Shown here: positions 38,922 to 45,250 of the stretch, piece by piece
How positions within the stretch are numbered: the stretch's first letter is position 1
Layout: every line of letters begins with the position of its first letter
Origin: a virus
Strand: one strand, 5' to 3'
IMG/VR virus record: IMGVR_UViG_3300021559_000015
Span: 1 to 48,699 of that record
DNA length: 48,699 bases
Notes under the pieces: generated by a model
What the model was told of the DNA's origin: nothing
The model's input: the letters and a program-made list of their open reading frames with translations, nothing else
The model's database searches: none
Program-made: the position numbers and the translations under genes

Positions 38922-39288
38922 GAGACGGATCAGGTAAAGAAGGTAAAGGAGGGGGCTGCAAGAGCTTGACCGATTCCGAGAGTTTGTTGATTTCTTCTAC
39001 AGTGTCCCTTAATAGGGAAACGGTGTCGTAAAGAACCACAATCGGGTCCACGACTTTATCCGGTGAGATGATCGGTTCCTTGTACTCGCGGTAGGCCACG
39101 GCCAGATTCACCCATCCGTTGGCGTCCGTATTCATCTCAAAGGCCAAGGGTTCCCCGATATTCAAATCGTTCATCCACTTCTCAATATCCGCCATAAATT
39201 TAAACGGCTCCCTGCGAAAGAACCTGACCCGTACCCCTGACTTTAACTTAAAATCCGCTTCGGTCTTAATTTCCGGCATGAACGCCAT
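38911..39288 (-). CDS. hypothetical protein with helical C-terminus and Pro-rich tail
   Basis: I choose ATG 39288, which has AAGGAGG 6 nt upstream; the frame reaches 39318. The 125-residue product has an N-terminal mixed domain (FMPEIKTEADFKLKSGVRVR), a helix (VLYDTVSLLRDTVEEINKLS) and a Pro-rich end (LQPPPLPSLPDPSLAH). Its start overlaps the GroES-like gene by 23 bp and its end overlaps the NFACT-R gene by 11 bp. Function unknown. Confidence 0.65.
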   Translation of the reverse strand: MAFMPEIKTEADFKLKSGVRVRFFRREPFKFMADIEKWMNDLNIGEPLAFEMNTDANGWVNLAVAYREYKEPIISPDKVVDPIVVLYDTVSLLRDTVEEINKLSESVKLLQPPPLPSLPDPSLAH

Positions 39289-39637
39289 GAGCTTCCTCCT
39301 TGGTTTCAATAGCTTCAATTTCTTTCCACTTACACCAACGCCACGATTCCCCCTTTAACGGGTCATCGTATTTGTCGTCGTCATCCATAATGTCGCCATC
39401 CAACGTAAAGCCCGCGGCTCCGTTAATAATCACCACGCTGCCTACCGTTACTTCCGGTATCCGCCACGCAATCACCGGATCAATCGCTTCCACCACGCCT
39501 CTACGAAAGGCATGATTCCAATGCTTCTTCTGGTCAATCAATTTTAAACCTAGAGGATTATGATAGTCGTCCTTAATAGGAAGCATCTTAATTAAAACTC
39601 TCCGTCTCGGCTTGACGCGACCCGCTAATAAACTCAT
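39266..39637 (-). CDS. GroES-like co-chaperonin candidate
   Basis: This is a 123-residue protein. The pattern follows GroES in order: RRRVLIKMLPIKDD (first strand, cf. RvlVkr.), a flexible loop with NPLGLKLIDQK at the place of the GroEL-binding mobile loop (GGIvl), FRRGVVEAIDP (rG.VvavGpG), EVTVGSVVIINGAAGFTLDG (vkvGD.Vlf.kyaG.ev.ldG) and WRWCKWKEIEAIE at the C-terminal strand. Several phages encode such caps to fold their capsid (T4 gp31 is the classic case). It starts at the ATGA overlap with the zinc-finger frame upstream. Family assignment is by pattern and needs structure comparison. Confidence 0.6.
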   Translation of the reverse strand: MSLLAGRVKPRRRVLIKMLPIKDDYHNPLGLKLIDQKKHWNHAFRRGVVEAIDPVIAWRIPEVTVGSVVIINGAAGFTLDGDIMDDDDKYDDPLKGESWRWCKWKEIEAIETKEEAHGVHAGN

Positions 39638-39813
39638 GCCACCCCAAAGTTCGTCAAGTAGCCTTTGCCGTTACATTGGCTGCATCCCATAACTCCTAAA
39701 CTCTGATTGTTCGAGTTCTGTTCCTTCGTTCCCGCGTCATACCTCACCACGTAATCCGTATCCGTGTACATCCCACCTGAACCATTACACTGTGCGCAAA
39801 TCGTCGTATGGAT
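39634..39813 (-). CDS. DnaJ-like CxxCxGxG mini-protein, no standard start codon
   Basis: An open frame of about 60 codons ends at 39634 in an ATGA overlap with the GroES-like gene. It has CAQCNGSGGMYTD and CSQCNGKGYLTNFGVA, two DnaJ-type zinc knuckles, and closely parallels the gene upstream (39826-40017), ending in the same NFGV. It is in the same frame as that gene, separated only by one TAA at 39828-39826. No ATG, GTG or TTG precedes the first knuckle. Use of ATC/ACG/ATT, readthrough of TAA, or a mutated fused gene are the options. The given start (ATC 39813) is tentative. Confidence 0.5.
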   Translation of the reverse strand: MHTTICAQCNGSGGMYTDTDYVVRYDAGTKEQNSNNQSLGVMGCSQCNGKGYLTNFGVA

Positions 39814-39825
39814 ACCCTCGCTTTC

Positions 39826-40017
39826 TTAAACTCCAAAGTTCCTATATATTCCAGTGCCATTGCAGCCATTACAGATGCTCTGCGTTGGCTGACCGTTCAC
39901 CAACTCCACATTCTGCGACCCCGCAAAACAAGGGTCAATGTCCGTACCCCCCACCAATATCCCCTGTTTCAACTGCACCTTGTCCCCGCTTCCACCACAG
40001 TCCGGACATACCGTCAT
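39826..40017 (-). CDS. DnaJ-like CxxCxGxG zinc-finger mini-protein
   Basis: This is a 63-residue protein. MTVCPDCGGSGDKVQLKQGI and SICNGCNGTGIYRNFGV have the CxxCxGxG spacing of the DnaJ central domain. One zinc ion would be bound by two such knuckles. It overlaps the gene upstream by 4 bp. A similar second frame follows directly after its stop. Next to a GroES-like gene, a chaperone-related role is attractive but not demonstrated. Confidence 0.7.
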   Translation of the reverse strand: MTVCPDCGGSGDKVQLKQGILVGGTDIDPCFAGSQNVELVNGQPTQSICNGCNGTGIYRNFGV

Positions 40018-40304
40018 AATTTCTCCTTCTTCCTTAAAACTACATCAGGAATATAATCTTCCGGATCACATCCACATGAAAACGGTTCGTGACCCGTGTC
40101 CAGCTCATGAATCGTCATGTACGTTTTTCTTAACATGGATAAATGAAGCATCTGAAGACGACGATTGATAATCTTTTTTAATAGCTCCTCCGGAAGAAGA
40201 AGATCCTCTTTGGAAACGCTAACTCCCCGAGCCCATGTAAAACCCATGTTCCCGCTTTCCAATGGAGTACAGAAAACTTTTTTCACCCGATCTGAATAGC
40301 TCAT
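40014..40304 (-). CDS. hypothetical 96-residue protein
   Basis: It starts in the ATGA overlap with 40301-40480 and ends in a 4-bp overlap with the zinc-finger gene. It has MSYSDRVKKVFCTPLESGNM at the start, a helical middle (LLPEELLKKIINRRLQMLHL) and a Cys pair (FSCGCDPEDYIPDVVL). No family is recognised. Confidence 0.6.
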   Translation of the reverse strand: MSYSDRVKKVFCTPLESGNMGFTWARGVSVSKEDLLLPEELLKKIINRRLQMLHLSMLRKTYMTIHELDTGHEPFSCGCDPEDYIPDVVLRKKEKL

Positions 40305-40480
40305 AACTTTTCAAGCTCCAGCATCATACCCTGCATCTTAGTAATACGAAAGAGCGCTCTGCCATGCCCATAAATCTGTACCAACTCGTCCACCCTTAAC
40401 TTCGGTTCTACCATCACGTCGTCATTCACTTCCGGCAAATGACTCGTGTTGGAACACGACGGACAAATATGCGGGATCAT
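40301..40480 (-). CDS. 59-residue protein with one CxxC knuckle
   Basis: ATG 40480 overlaps the stop of the upstream gene (ATGA), and the stop overlaps the next ATG. It has MIPHICPSCSNTSHLPEVND, then VDELVQIYGHGRALFRITKM, a small mixed beta-alpha fold. One CxxC pair is complemented by His. It is one of several knuckle proteins in this stretch. Confidence 0.6.
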   Translation of the reverse strand: MIPHICPSCSNTSHLPEVNDDVMVEPKLRVDELVQIYGHGRALFRITKMQGMMLELEKL

Positions 40481-40662
40481 GCTAACACCTTTATCCTGCT
40501 ATAACGAAATCGTTTGTAATGAATCGTATCACATCCGCAATATCGACATACACGTTGCCCAACTTCTCCAAACTCTTTTGTCATACATCTGATTCGCTTT
40601 GTATCTACCCAAGGCTTTCTACAATTACTACATATTGCAGACTTTAAAATCGGAATCTTCAT
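40477..40662 (-). CDS. 61-residue zinc-knuckle protein
   Basis: SAICSNCRKPWVDTKRIRCM and RVCRYCGCDTIHYKRFRYSR provide two CxxC pairs about 27 residues apart in a strongly basic chain, so zinc plus nucleic-acid binding is plausible. It overlaps both neighbours by 4 bp. Confidence 0.65.
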   Translation of the reverse strand: MKIPILKSAICSNCRKPWVDTKRIRCMTKEFGEVGQRVCRYCGCDTIHYKRFRYSRIKVLA

Positions 40663-40967
40663 GATTTCACCGGCACACTGAAAATGTGTTCGTGCGTGTA
40701 CGTCAAGTGACAGTCAGGGCAAGTGACTCGCGCTTCCTTCGACTGAAACTTCAAGGGAAGCCTTATCCACGTCGGATGAAAACCTTCCACAATCTCCGTA
40801 TGACAAATTGATTCCTGCCATCCTAGTTCGTCCCTGAATACCAATATCCGATCGCCTTCATGTATCGCGTCTTGCATCCCCTGTACCACTAAATTCCCAT
40901 TAGCCATCGTATCCCCAGGCAACGCCGTAAAGTAAAGCTTCACTATCGGTAAATTCAATAAGTCCAT
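40659..40967 (-). CDS. hypothetical protein with C-terminal zinc knuckle
   Basis: I choose ATG 40967, overlapping the stop of the upstream gene (TGATG); an earlier GTG/ATG region reaches 40994. The 102-residue product is beta-rich (IVKLYFTALPGDTMANGNLV, ILVFRDELGWQESICHTEIV) and ends with VTCPDCHLTYTHEHIFSVPV, a Cys2His2-like set. Function unknown. Confidence 0.6.
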   Translation of the reverse strand: MDLLNLPIVKLYFTALPGDTMANGNLVVQGMQDAIHEGDRILVFRDELGWQESICHTEIVEGFHPTWIRLPLKFQSKEARVTCPDCHLTYTHEHIFSVPVKS

Positions 40968-41152
40968 CACCGCGGTAACACCGGCTGACCACAACCGTCC
41001 CGCACTTCCTTGAACGCTCGGTCTAAATCTTTATCGATCTTCGATCGGAAGTTGTTCATCGGCATCAACAGAAATGTCTTAACAGGTTCACCGTTTGGAA
41101 TCGATACGGTTCGTCTTGCGATCAATGTGACCTTTTTGTTTTTAGTGCGCAT
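40967..41152 (-). CDS. 61-residue basic protein (start uncertain)
   Basis: I use ATG 41152 (MRTKNKKVTLIARRTVSIPN), which gives a compact beta-alpha protein ending RAFKEVRDGCGQPVLPR. The frame stays open to GTG 41302 and would add 50 Arg/Lys-rich residues. No start has a good ribosome-binding site, so the N-terminus is unsettled. The 240 bp between 41153 and the TerS stop hold nothing else that I can recognise. Confidence 0.45.
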   Translation of the reverse strand: MRTKNKKVTLIARRTVSIPNGEPVKTFLLMPMNNFRSKIDKDLDRAFKEVRDGCGQPVLPR

Positions 41153-41393
41153 AGCCTTTTTGTTTTGCTTGCGCAGTAATTTGGGTCTGGATATAGATAA
41201 ATGATTCCCCGTTTGGGTTTGGGGGGCGGATCGCTTGCCCGCGCGCACACGCCTGGCCACGCCCCCGCGAGTGCCAGCTATCCTTCTAACCATGCCATTC
41301 ACTTGCGATAACGTTTATTATCATTCGTTCTATCGAGAGGATGCACCCTATACGTGTTTTGGCTTTCATTTCTATGCGTGTTCTAGAGCAGTG

Positions 41394-41960
41394 CTATTTA
41401 TTCTTCGCCGCTTTGATCCGCTTCACAGTCTCAACAACCTCGGCATCAATGGCATCCTGGATGCCCGTAGAACGCGCTGTAGCTTCGCTAGAACTCATCT
41501 TATGCTGTACTTCGACTTGGATCTTAGGATTATAAACTTCTGGCATGTAAGCGTTAAGCAGACACATTCGATCAAAAGCGCCTGCATGAGTCTTCGCCAC
41601 TGTAAATCTAACCTCATTCACATCATCAATGCTTCGATAGCGGATCATATCAACACATTGCGCGAATGATTTATCGAGAGTGTAATGATTCTGGAAGGTA
41701 TAGCGAGAAATTCCAACTTGTGAGCAAGCCCAGGTGATGTTCCAACGCTGCAAAAGCTTTAATAGTATTAATAATTTTTGTTTTACATTGAACTTCGATA
41801 ATGGACTTATCCCTCCCAAACTTCCCACTCGCTGAACCTCTGAACACTTGAGAGATTGCGTAAGGAATCCAGTTTCCTCATCTTCGATCAAACTATTTGC
41901 GTTAAAGGATCCAGCTATTTGATTAGGAGCTTCAAGGAGGTAACTAGCTTGCGGATTCAC
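41394..41960 (-). CDS. terminase small subunit-like DNA-binding protein
   Basis: This is a 188-residue protein from GTG 41960. Residues 58-85 hold a helix-turn-helix (LLILLKLLQRWNITWACSQV then GISRYTFQNHYTLDKSFAQC) and the region after it, ICxDxIRYRSIDDVNEVRF... AGAFDRMCLLNAYMPEVYNP, is like the middle helices of TerS proteins (R..G......LK...P..Y). TerS binds pac or cos and feeds DNA to TerL. The start codon is 6 nt after a -10-like box, so a leaderless message is predicted. Being first in the late unit fits. Confidence 0.6.
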   Translation of the reverse strand: MNPQASYLLEAPNQIAGSFNANSLIEDEETGFLTQSLKCSEVQRVGSLGGISPLSKFNVKQKLLILLKLLQRWNITWACSQVGISRYTFQNHYTLDKSFAQCVDMIRYRSIDDVNEVRFTVAKTHAGAFDRMCLLNAYMPEVYNPKIQVEVQHKMSSSEATARSTGIQDAIDAEVVETVKRIKAAKNK

Positions 41961-41966
41961 GGTCCA

Positions 41967-41995
41967 TATTTAACATTTAAATTTATGCTTGTCAA
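41967..41995 (-). promoter_or_regulatory. late leftward promoter, leaderless geometry
   Basis: TTGACA (plus-strand 41990-41995) is followed after 17 nt by TAAATA (41967-41972); TTAAAT at 16 nt is an alternative -10. The GTG of the TerS-like gene begins 6 nt after the -10. This is the best candidate for the start of the 36-kb late unit. The rest of the intergenic region to 42231 shows only imperfect repeats (AGCTAT) and a CCCTG/CAGGG inverted repeat. Confidence 0.55.
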
Positions 41996-42231
41996 CTTCT
42001 TTAAATAAACCTACCTTCTCGGATAAGAGAAAGCTCAAACAACCAGCGCTAAGCTATAGATGATTAGAGATTAAGCTGTAAAGCTATTCCACAAGTCTAA
42101 ATAAGCACGTTCTCTAATGACGTTGGATAACCGTTCCCTGTTATAAGATATCCGAGAGCAGGGACTAGCCAGGATAGCGCCGGTTGTTCGCTTCTTTTGT
42201 CGAGATGATATGCTTGAACTCGTGCCGAGAG

Positions 42232-42612
42232 TCATCGGCAAACTTTCTTTAAATCCGATTCTGAATAGGGTACGACCCGTTTATTAAGCGGGACGTTTTC
42301 AATAGGAATAGTTTGAGGGCAAGTTTTTATCGCGTATTGTTCGCAGCCGTTTTCATCGCAGAGATATTCTCCCATATCGATGTAACGGCAAGGATCTGGG
42401 TATTGAGAGACATATTGAAGTTGCTGTGTATCGGCGATTTCTTCTTGAGCTTCGGCAGCGCGTTGAAGTTGATACTGGGTGTTCCAGGTATCGTAATAAT
42501 CCGCGGAGAGGGGAGAAGTGAGGAGGGCTAAAATTAAGAGAGGCCGCCCCGATCGCCCGATCAATCCAAAACATTTCGGCGAGGCAGCCACTTTTAATTT
42601 CGGATTGTTCAT
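42232..42612 (-). CDS. secreted protein, single-gene leftward unit
   Basis: I choose ATG 42612. The promoter at 42626-42654 would start the transcript near 42619, which excludes the longer frame to 42678. The 126-residue product has an N-terminal hydrophobic segment (GRPLLILALLTSPLSADYYD), so a signal peptide is probable, with a cut near SADYY. The mature part is Gln/Glu/Tyr-rich and has four cysteines (DPCRYIDMGEYLCDENGCEQ and KTCPQT), which would suit disulphides in the periplasm. The 5' end is the weak point. Confidence 0.55.
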   Translation of the reverse strand: MNNPKLKVAASPKCFGLIGRSGRPLLILALLTSPLSADYYDTWNTQYQLQRAAEAQEEIADTQQLQYVSQYPDPCRYIDMGEYLCDENGCEQYAIKTCPQTIPIENVPLNKRVVPYSESDLKKVCR

Positions 42613-42625
42613 AGGCGATAGTGAA

Positions 42626-42654
42626 ATCCTAGCAAATCCCCTAAATCTTGTCAA
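42626..42654 (-). promoter_or_regulatory. leftward promoter TTGACA-N17-TAGGAT
   Basis: A perfect TTGACA (plus-strand 42649-42654) lies 17 nt upstream of TAGGAT (42626-42631). The next ATG is 13 nt beyond the -10, giving a leader of about 7 nt. The same -35, spacing and -10 (TTGACA-N17-TAGGAT) recur at 42975-43003 on the other strand, so the two divergent units may share a regulator or a sigma factor. Confidence 0.7.
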
Positions 42655-42723
42655 GTCCCTAAATTTCGACGCACACATTTTCGATTACAGCGATTATTCC
42701 TTGGCCTTTGATACTAGATGACC

Positions 42724-42752
42724 TTGACTATCACAAACATAAATGTTATAAA
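42724..42752 (+). promoter_or_regulatory. rightward promoter TTGACT-N17-TATAAA
   Basis: TTGACT (42724-42729) and TATAAA (42747-42752) are 17 nt apart. The expected start near 42760 leaves a leader of about 30 nt with AAGGAGA before ATG 42791. It should drive the ribbon-helix-helix gene and the rightward unit. Confidence 0.75.
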
Positions 42753-42790
42753 TGATTGTACCAACATTACATATATAAGGAGATTCGATC

Positions 42791-42955
42791 ATGCCAACCT
42801 ATTCCACGCTCCATATTTACCTGGGGAAAGATTCAAAGGCCGTAGAACTTGAAGCTAAGATGCGCGTAGCGGCCGATCGCGCCGGACTCACTCTAAACTC
42901 TTGGATCACATCCGTTCTTAGAGCAGCCGTTACTAAAACTGTTGTAAATGAATAG
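42791..42955 (+). CDS. ribbon-helix-helix regulator, 54 residues
   Basis: AAGGAGA precedes the ATG. The sequence STLHIYLGKDSK (beta strand), VELEAKMRVAADRAGL (helix A) and TLNSWITSVLRAAVTKTV (helix B) follows the Arc/MetJ-type ribbon-helix-helix plan, with the strand probably entering the major groove. As first gene of the rightward unit and flanked by promoters on both sides, it probably controls the switch between the leftward and rightward promoters. Confidence 0.75.
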   Translation: MPTYSTLHIYLGKDSKAVELEAKMRVAADRAGLTLNSWITSVLRAAVTKTVVNE

Positions 42956-42974
42956 TTTTAATCAACATTAGTTA

Positions 42975-43003
42975 TTGACATAACATAACTACCATGATAG
43001 GAT
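42975..43003 (+). promoter_or_regulatory. rightward promoter TTGACA-N17-TAGGAT
   Basis: TTGACA (42975-42980), 17 nt, TAGGAT (42998-43003). Transcription would begin near 43011, giving a leader with GGGGG before ATG 43040. This second promoter in a row lets the genes from 43040 on be expressed apart from the regulator, perhaps under its control. Confidence 0.75.
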
Positions 43004-43039
43004 ATATCCAGACGTTAGAAATCATACCAGGGGGCTAAC

Positions 43040-43246
43040 ATGAAAACATTTAAACACACAGTCGATTCATTCAGACTCGCCAAGTATCTAACAAAGTATC
43101 AGGGCGAATGGCATAGCATCTCTAACGACGCTCAAACCCAAAAAGCATTGACCCGTTTAATGCGAGTCGTTAAAGGACATTACGAAATAGTGACTTATGA
43201 CGTGGCACAAACCCAAGTCAAATATTTTCAAGAGAAGGTGGCCTAA
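43040..43246 (+). CDS. 68-residue hypothetical protein
   Basis: Preceded by CCAGGGGGCTAAC. The chain is amphipathic and basic (MKTFKHTVDSFRLAKYLTKY, SNDAQTQKALTRLMRVVKGH) with a beta-alpha-beta look. It is first after the strong promoter, as early phage host-takeover genes often are. No family recognised. Confidence 0.65.
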   Translation: MKTFKHTVDSFRLAKYLTKYQGEWHSISNDAQTQKALTRLMRVVKGHYEIVTYDVAQTQVKYFQEKVA

Positions 43247-43247
43247 C

Positions 43248-43565
43248 ATGAGCGATATAACAGAGTTCATGCGAGAAGCGAGAGAGAAATCAAAAGACGC
43301 CCCAAGCCTGCAAATGGCCGCGCACAACCTGGGACTTGTTTTGAAGTCCAAGGGCTACAAAGAATCCAATGGGGACGACTGGTTAGGGACTCCGATAACA
43401 GACGCTATCCGGTCCATGAACCGTATCATACTATCCTGGCAATTCATGGAAGATCAAAACGCGGACTTATTAGAAGCTGTGAAATGGGCTTATGACGCGG
43501 CCAAAGATCACGGCTATTTCAATCAGGTAATCGAAGATCGAATAGCCCAAGCGGAGGGGGAATAA
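43248..43565 (+). CDS. 105-residue hypothetical protein
   Basis: I choose ATG 43248, one base after the previous stop; the frame upstream overlaps the earlier gene. Helical and acidic (MSDITEFMREAREKSKDAPS, MEDQNADLLEAVKWAYDAAK, VIEDRIAQAEGE). It is a typical small early phage protein. Function unknown. Confidence 0.65.
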   Translation: MSDITEFMREAREKSKDAPSLQMAAHNLGLVLKSKGYKESNGDDWLGTPITDAIRSMNRIILSWQFMEDQNADLLEAVKWAYDAAKDHGYFNQVIEDRIAQAEGE

Positions 43566-43566
43566 C

Positions 43567-43719
43567 ATGCGCCACTACTTCTTAACCGCCGCCGGCTGTA
43601 CGATCCGTTGTAACGAAGTCACGCTGTTGGGTTGGGTGGATTATGCCCTGGACAAAGGGCATTTTCCGCTCATTGAACTGATCCAAGAAACTACTAACGA
43701 AACGAAAGGGGCTAACTAA
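43567..43719 (+). CDS. 50-residue hypothetical protein
   Basis: It begins one base after the previous stop and ends one base before the next ATG. The sequence MRHYFLTAAGCTIRCNEVTL then GWVDYALDKGHFPLIELIQE is compact with two Cys. Function unknown; the arrangement supports it as real. Confidence 0.6.
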   Translation: MRHYFLTAAGCTIRCNEVTLLGWVDYALDKGHFPLIELIQETTNETKGAN

Positions 43720-43720
43720 C

Positions 43721-44110
43721 ATGGAAACTATGACAAAGACGCAATGGAAAAGAGAGCAAGCGTTACGCGGCGCTCTAGCTGTGGCGCGGGTGGCTGATGT
43801 GTCTATCTCTGATGCTTACTTGGTGATCGATGCCTTTAAGCGCTATGAGCGTAAGTTGCAACGCTTGGCAGAGATTGAGTGCAATGGCTATCCTAAACCT
43901 GTCGTCGAATATCGTGAAGGTAAACGATACGAATACAACATCGAAGATGAAACGCTGAAAGCGAAGTGCATGAAACGAGAGGGACAGCTTATGCACAAGG
44001 TTATGGAACTCGCGCAAGCGCATAAACTCGTCGCTGAGTTTCAAGGCGATCCCCGGGGGCTGATGTTTCGCCTGACGTATCAGGGCCAGGAGGTCAATTA
44101 CTCAATCTGA
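43721..44110 (+). CDS. 129-residue helical basic protein
   Basis: The start follows GGGGCTAACTAAC. The protein is rich in Lys, Arg and Glu and mostly helical (TKTQWKREQALRGALAVARV, FKRYERKLQRLAEIECNGYP, KCMKREGQLMHKVMELAQAH). It is a possible nucleic-acid-binding or regulatory protein; no family recognised. Confidence 0.6.
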   Translation: METMTKTQWKREQALRGALAVARVADVSISDAYLVIDAFKRYERKLQRLAEIECNGYPKPVVEYREGKRYEYNIEDETLKAKCMKREGQLMHKVMELAQAHKLVAEFQGDPRGLMFRLTYQGQEVNYSI

Positions 44111-44197
44111 GGTTAGCCCCTTGGACGCTGTCCCTGACAGGCTAGACCTTATGCAGGGGCAGCGATGCAAGGGTACTAACTATCAAAGGGGATCACA
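44111..44197 (+). promoter_or_regulatory. structured leader before the lytic transglycosylase gene
   Basis: The 87 bp between genes contain GCCCC ... GGGGC about 35 nt apart, enclosing CTGTC-cct-GACAG. GTTAGCCCC here is the reverse complement of GGGGCTAAC, which occurs before the genes at 43040 and 43721. This may be chance, a leader structure, or a shared operator. I give it low weight. Confidence 0.25.
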
Positions 44198-44698
44198 GTG
44201 CATAAGCTCTTGAAGTCTATTGCTGTTGCCGGTCTTTGTGCGTCTACGTGCAGCGGCTCAAATCTCGCTGGCGCCCAGAGAATCCATAGGATCCTGGTTC
44301 GCGAGGGCTCAAAGGTGCCCGTAACCGATATTAAGTGGGTCTTAGATGAAATCGATAGGAACCTGGCGCTGTTCTTTCCCCGCGGTCCCTTCACCAAATC
44401 TGATCTAATCGCGATCGCCATGACAGAAAGCCGTTTCAATAGGCATTGTGTGGGCACGTCAGGCGAACGCGGCGTGTTTCAGGTTATGCCAGGCTATCAC
44501 CACGCTGGCGACCTCTCCGCGATCCCCCTAAACACGCGCCTGGCCTTCCTAATCTTGCGCCAGAAGCTCAAAGAACACAAGGACAAGCGCAGGGCCATAA
44601 TTGCCTATAATGGATTCAAAATTTATAGAGGAAAATTGAGAGATTCTTACTGGATTGCTGTTAATAAACAACGTCAAAGAATAAAGGATTTATCATGA
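44198..44698 (+). CDS. secreted lytic transglycosylase (SLT-like)
   Basis: This is a 166-residue protein from GTG 44198, with AAAGGGG upstream. The short N-terminal hydrophobic stretch (LLKSIAVAGLCASTCSG) may be a signal peptide or lipobox-like region. The SLT core is clear: DLIAIAMTESRFNRHCVG with catalytic Glu in TES, GTSGERGVFQVMPGYHHAGD (GlyG-x-FQ-x-MP) and LRQKLKEHKDKRRAIIAYNG (the AYN of the fold). It should cleave peptidoglycan by forming 1,6-anhydro-MurNAc. It might open the wall on entry or in lysis. It is not in the late unit, so an entry or early role is possible. Confidence 0.85.
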   Translation: MHKLLKSIAVAGLCASTCSGSNLAGAQRIHRILVREGSKVPVTDIKWVLDEIDRNLALFFPRGPFTKSDLIAIAMTESRFNRHCVGTSGERGVFQVMPGYHHAGDLSAIPLNTRLAFLILRQKLKEHKDKRRAIIAYNGFKIYRGKLRDSYWIAVNKQRQRIKDLS

Positions 44699-45174
44699 AT
44701 ATGCAATGGAAAGACGTTGACGCTATAGATCGTTTCATGTCAAAAACAGACGTAACAAATGGTTGTTGGTACTGGAAAGGTTTAACCCAGCGCGGTTATG
44801 GCGTTTTTAGTATTCATTGCCGCCCAATGAGGGCACATAGATTTATCTATGAATACTGCCGAGGTAAAATACCAAAAGGGTTAGTTCTAGATCACTTATG
44901 CAGAGTAAAAAATTGTGTTAATCCCAGTCATTTAGAGGCTGTAACGGATAGGGTAAACCTTCTTCGAGGTATTGGAACAGCAGCAATTAATATTAGAAAA
45001 ACCCATTGCTTAAGAGGTCATCCTTTGAACGGTTCAAATCTGGGTTTCCAAAAAAATGGTAGGAAGTGTCTAACATGCCGAAACTATCAAGCTTGGTTAA
45101 CTAGAAATATTAATGGCGACATTCACATTTATCACATGAAATTAAGGAAAGATCGTTTGAAAGATGTTGTTTAA
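44695..45174 (+). CDS. HNH homing endonuclease (HNH_3 type)
   Basis: This is a 159-residue protein whose ATG overlaps the stop of the lytic transglycosylase gene (ATGA). Landmarks: CWYWKGLTQRGYGVFSIHCR, then AHRFIYEYCRGKIPKGLVLD with HLCRVKNCVNPSHLEAVT, and a C-terminal CLRGH...CLTCRNYQAW zinc knuckle. It is AT-rich compared with its neighbours and occupies a gene junction like the other HNH genes. A promoter for the next gene follows within 30 bp. Confidence 0.9.
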   Translation: MNMQWKDVDAIDRFMSKTDVTNGCWYWKGLTQRGYGVFSIHCRPMRAHRFIYEYCRGKIPKGLVLDHLCRVKNCVNPSHLEAVTDRVNLLRGIGTAAINIRKTHCLRGHPLNGSNLGFQKNGRKCLTCRNYQAWLTRNINGDIHIYHMKLRKDRLKDVV

Positions 45175-45176
45175 TA

Positions 45177-45205
45177 TTGACATCTTTTACTATCTTATAT
45201 ATAGT
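45177..45205 (+). promoter_or_regulatory. rightward promoter TTGACA-N17-TATAGT
   Basis: TTGACA (45177-45182), 17 nt, TATAGT (45200-45205), the best -10 match in the window. Start near 45212, leader with GGAGGT before ATG 45251. It restores transcription downstream of the HNH insertion or gives the last three rightward genes their own control. Confidence 0.75.
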
Positions 45206-45250
45206 TCACTCGTTATTTAGTGGCTCATTCCATTCTAATTGGAGGTCAAA

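Noticed and set aside
41961-42231. tRNA or origin in the noncoding stretch
   Set aside because: No cloverleaf with a GTTCRANNC-type loop was found, and the short AGCTAT repeats are not ordered as iterons. Only the late promoter and weak inverted repeats are supported.
42224-42239. GCCGA-6nt-TCGGC hairpin as a terminator for the leftward gene at 42232
   Set aside because: The stem is only 5 bp, covers the stop codon, and no T-rich tract follows on the leftward strand.
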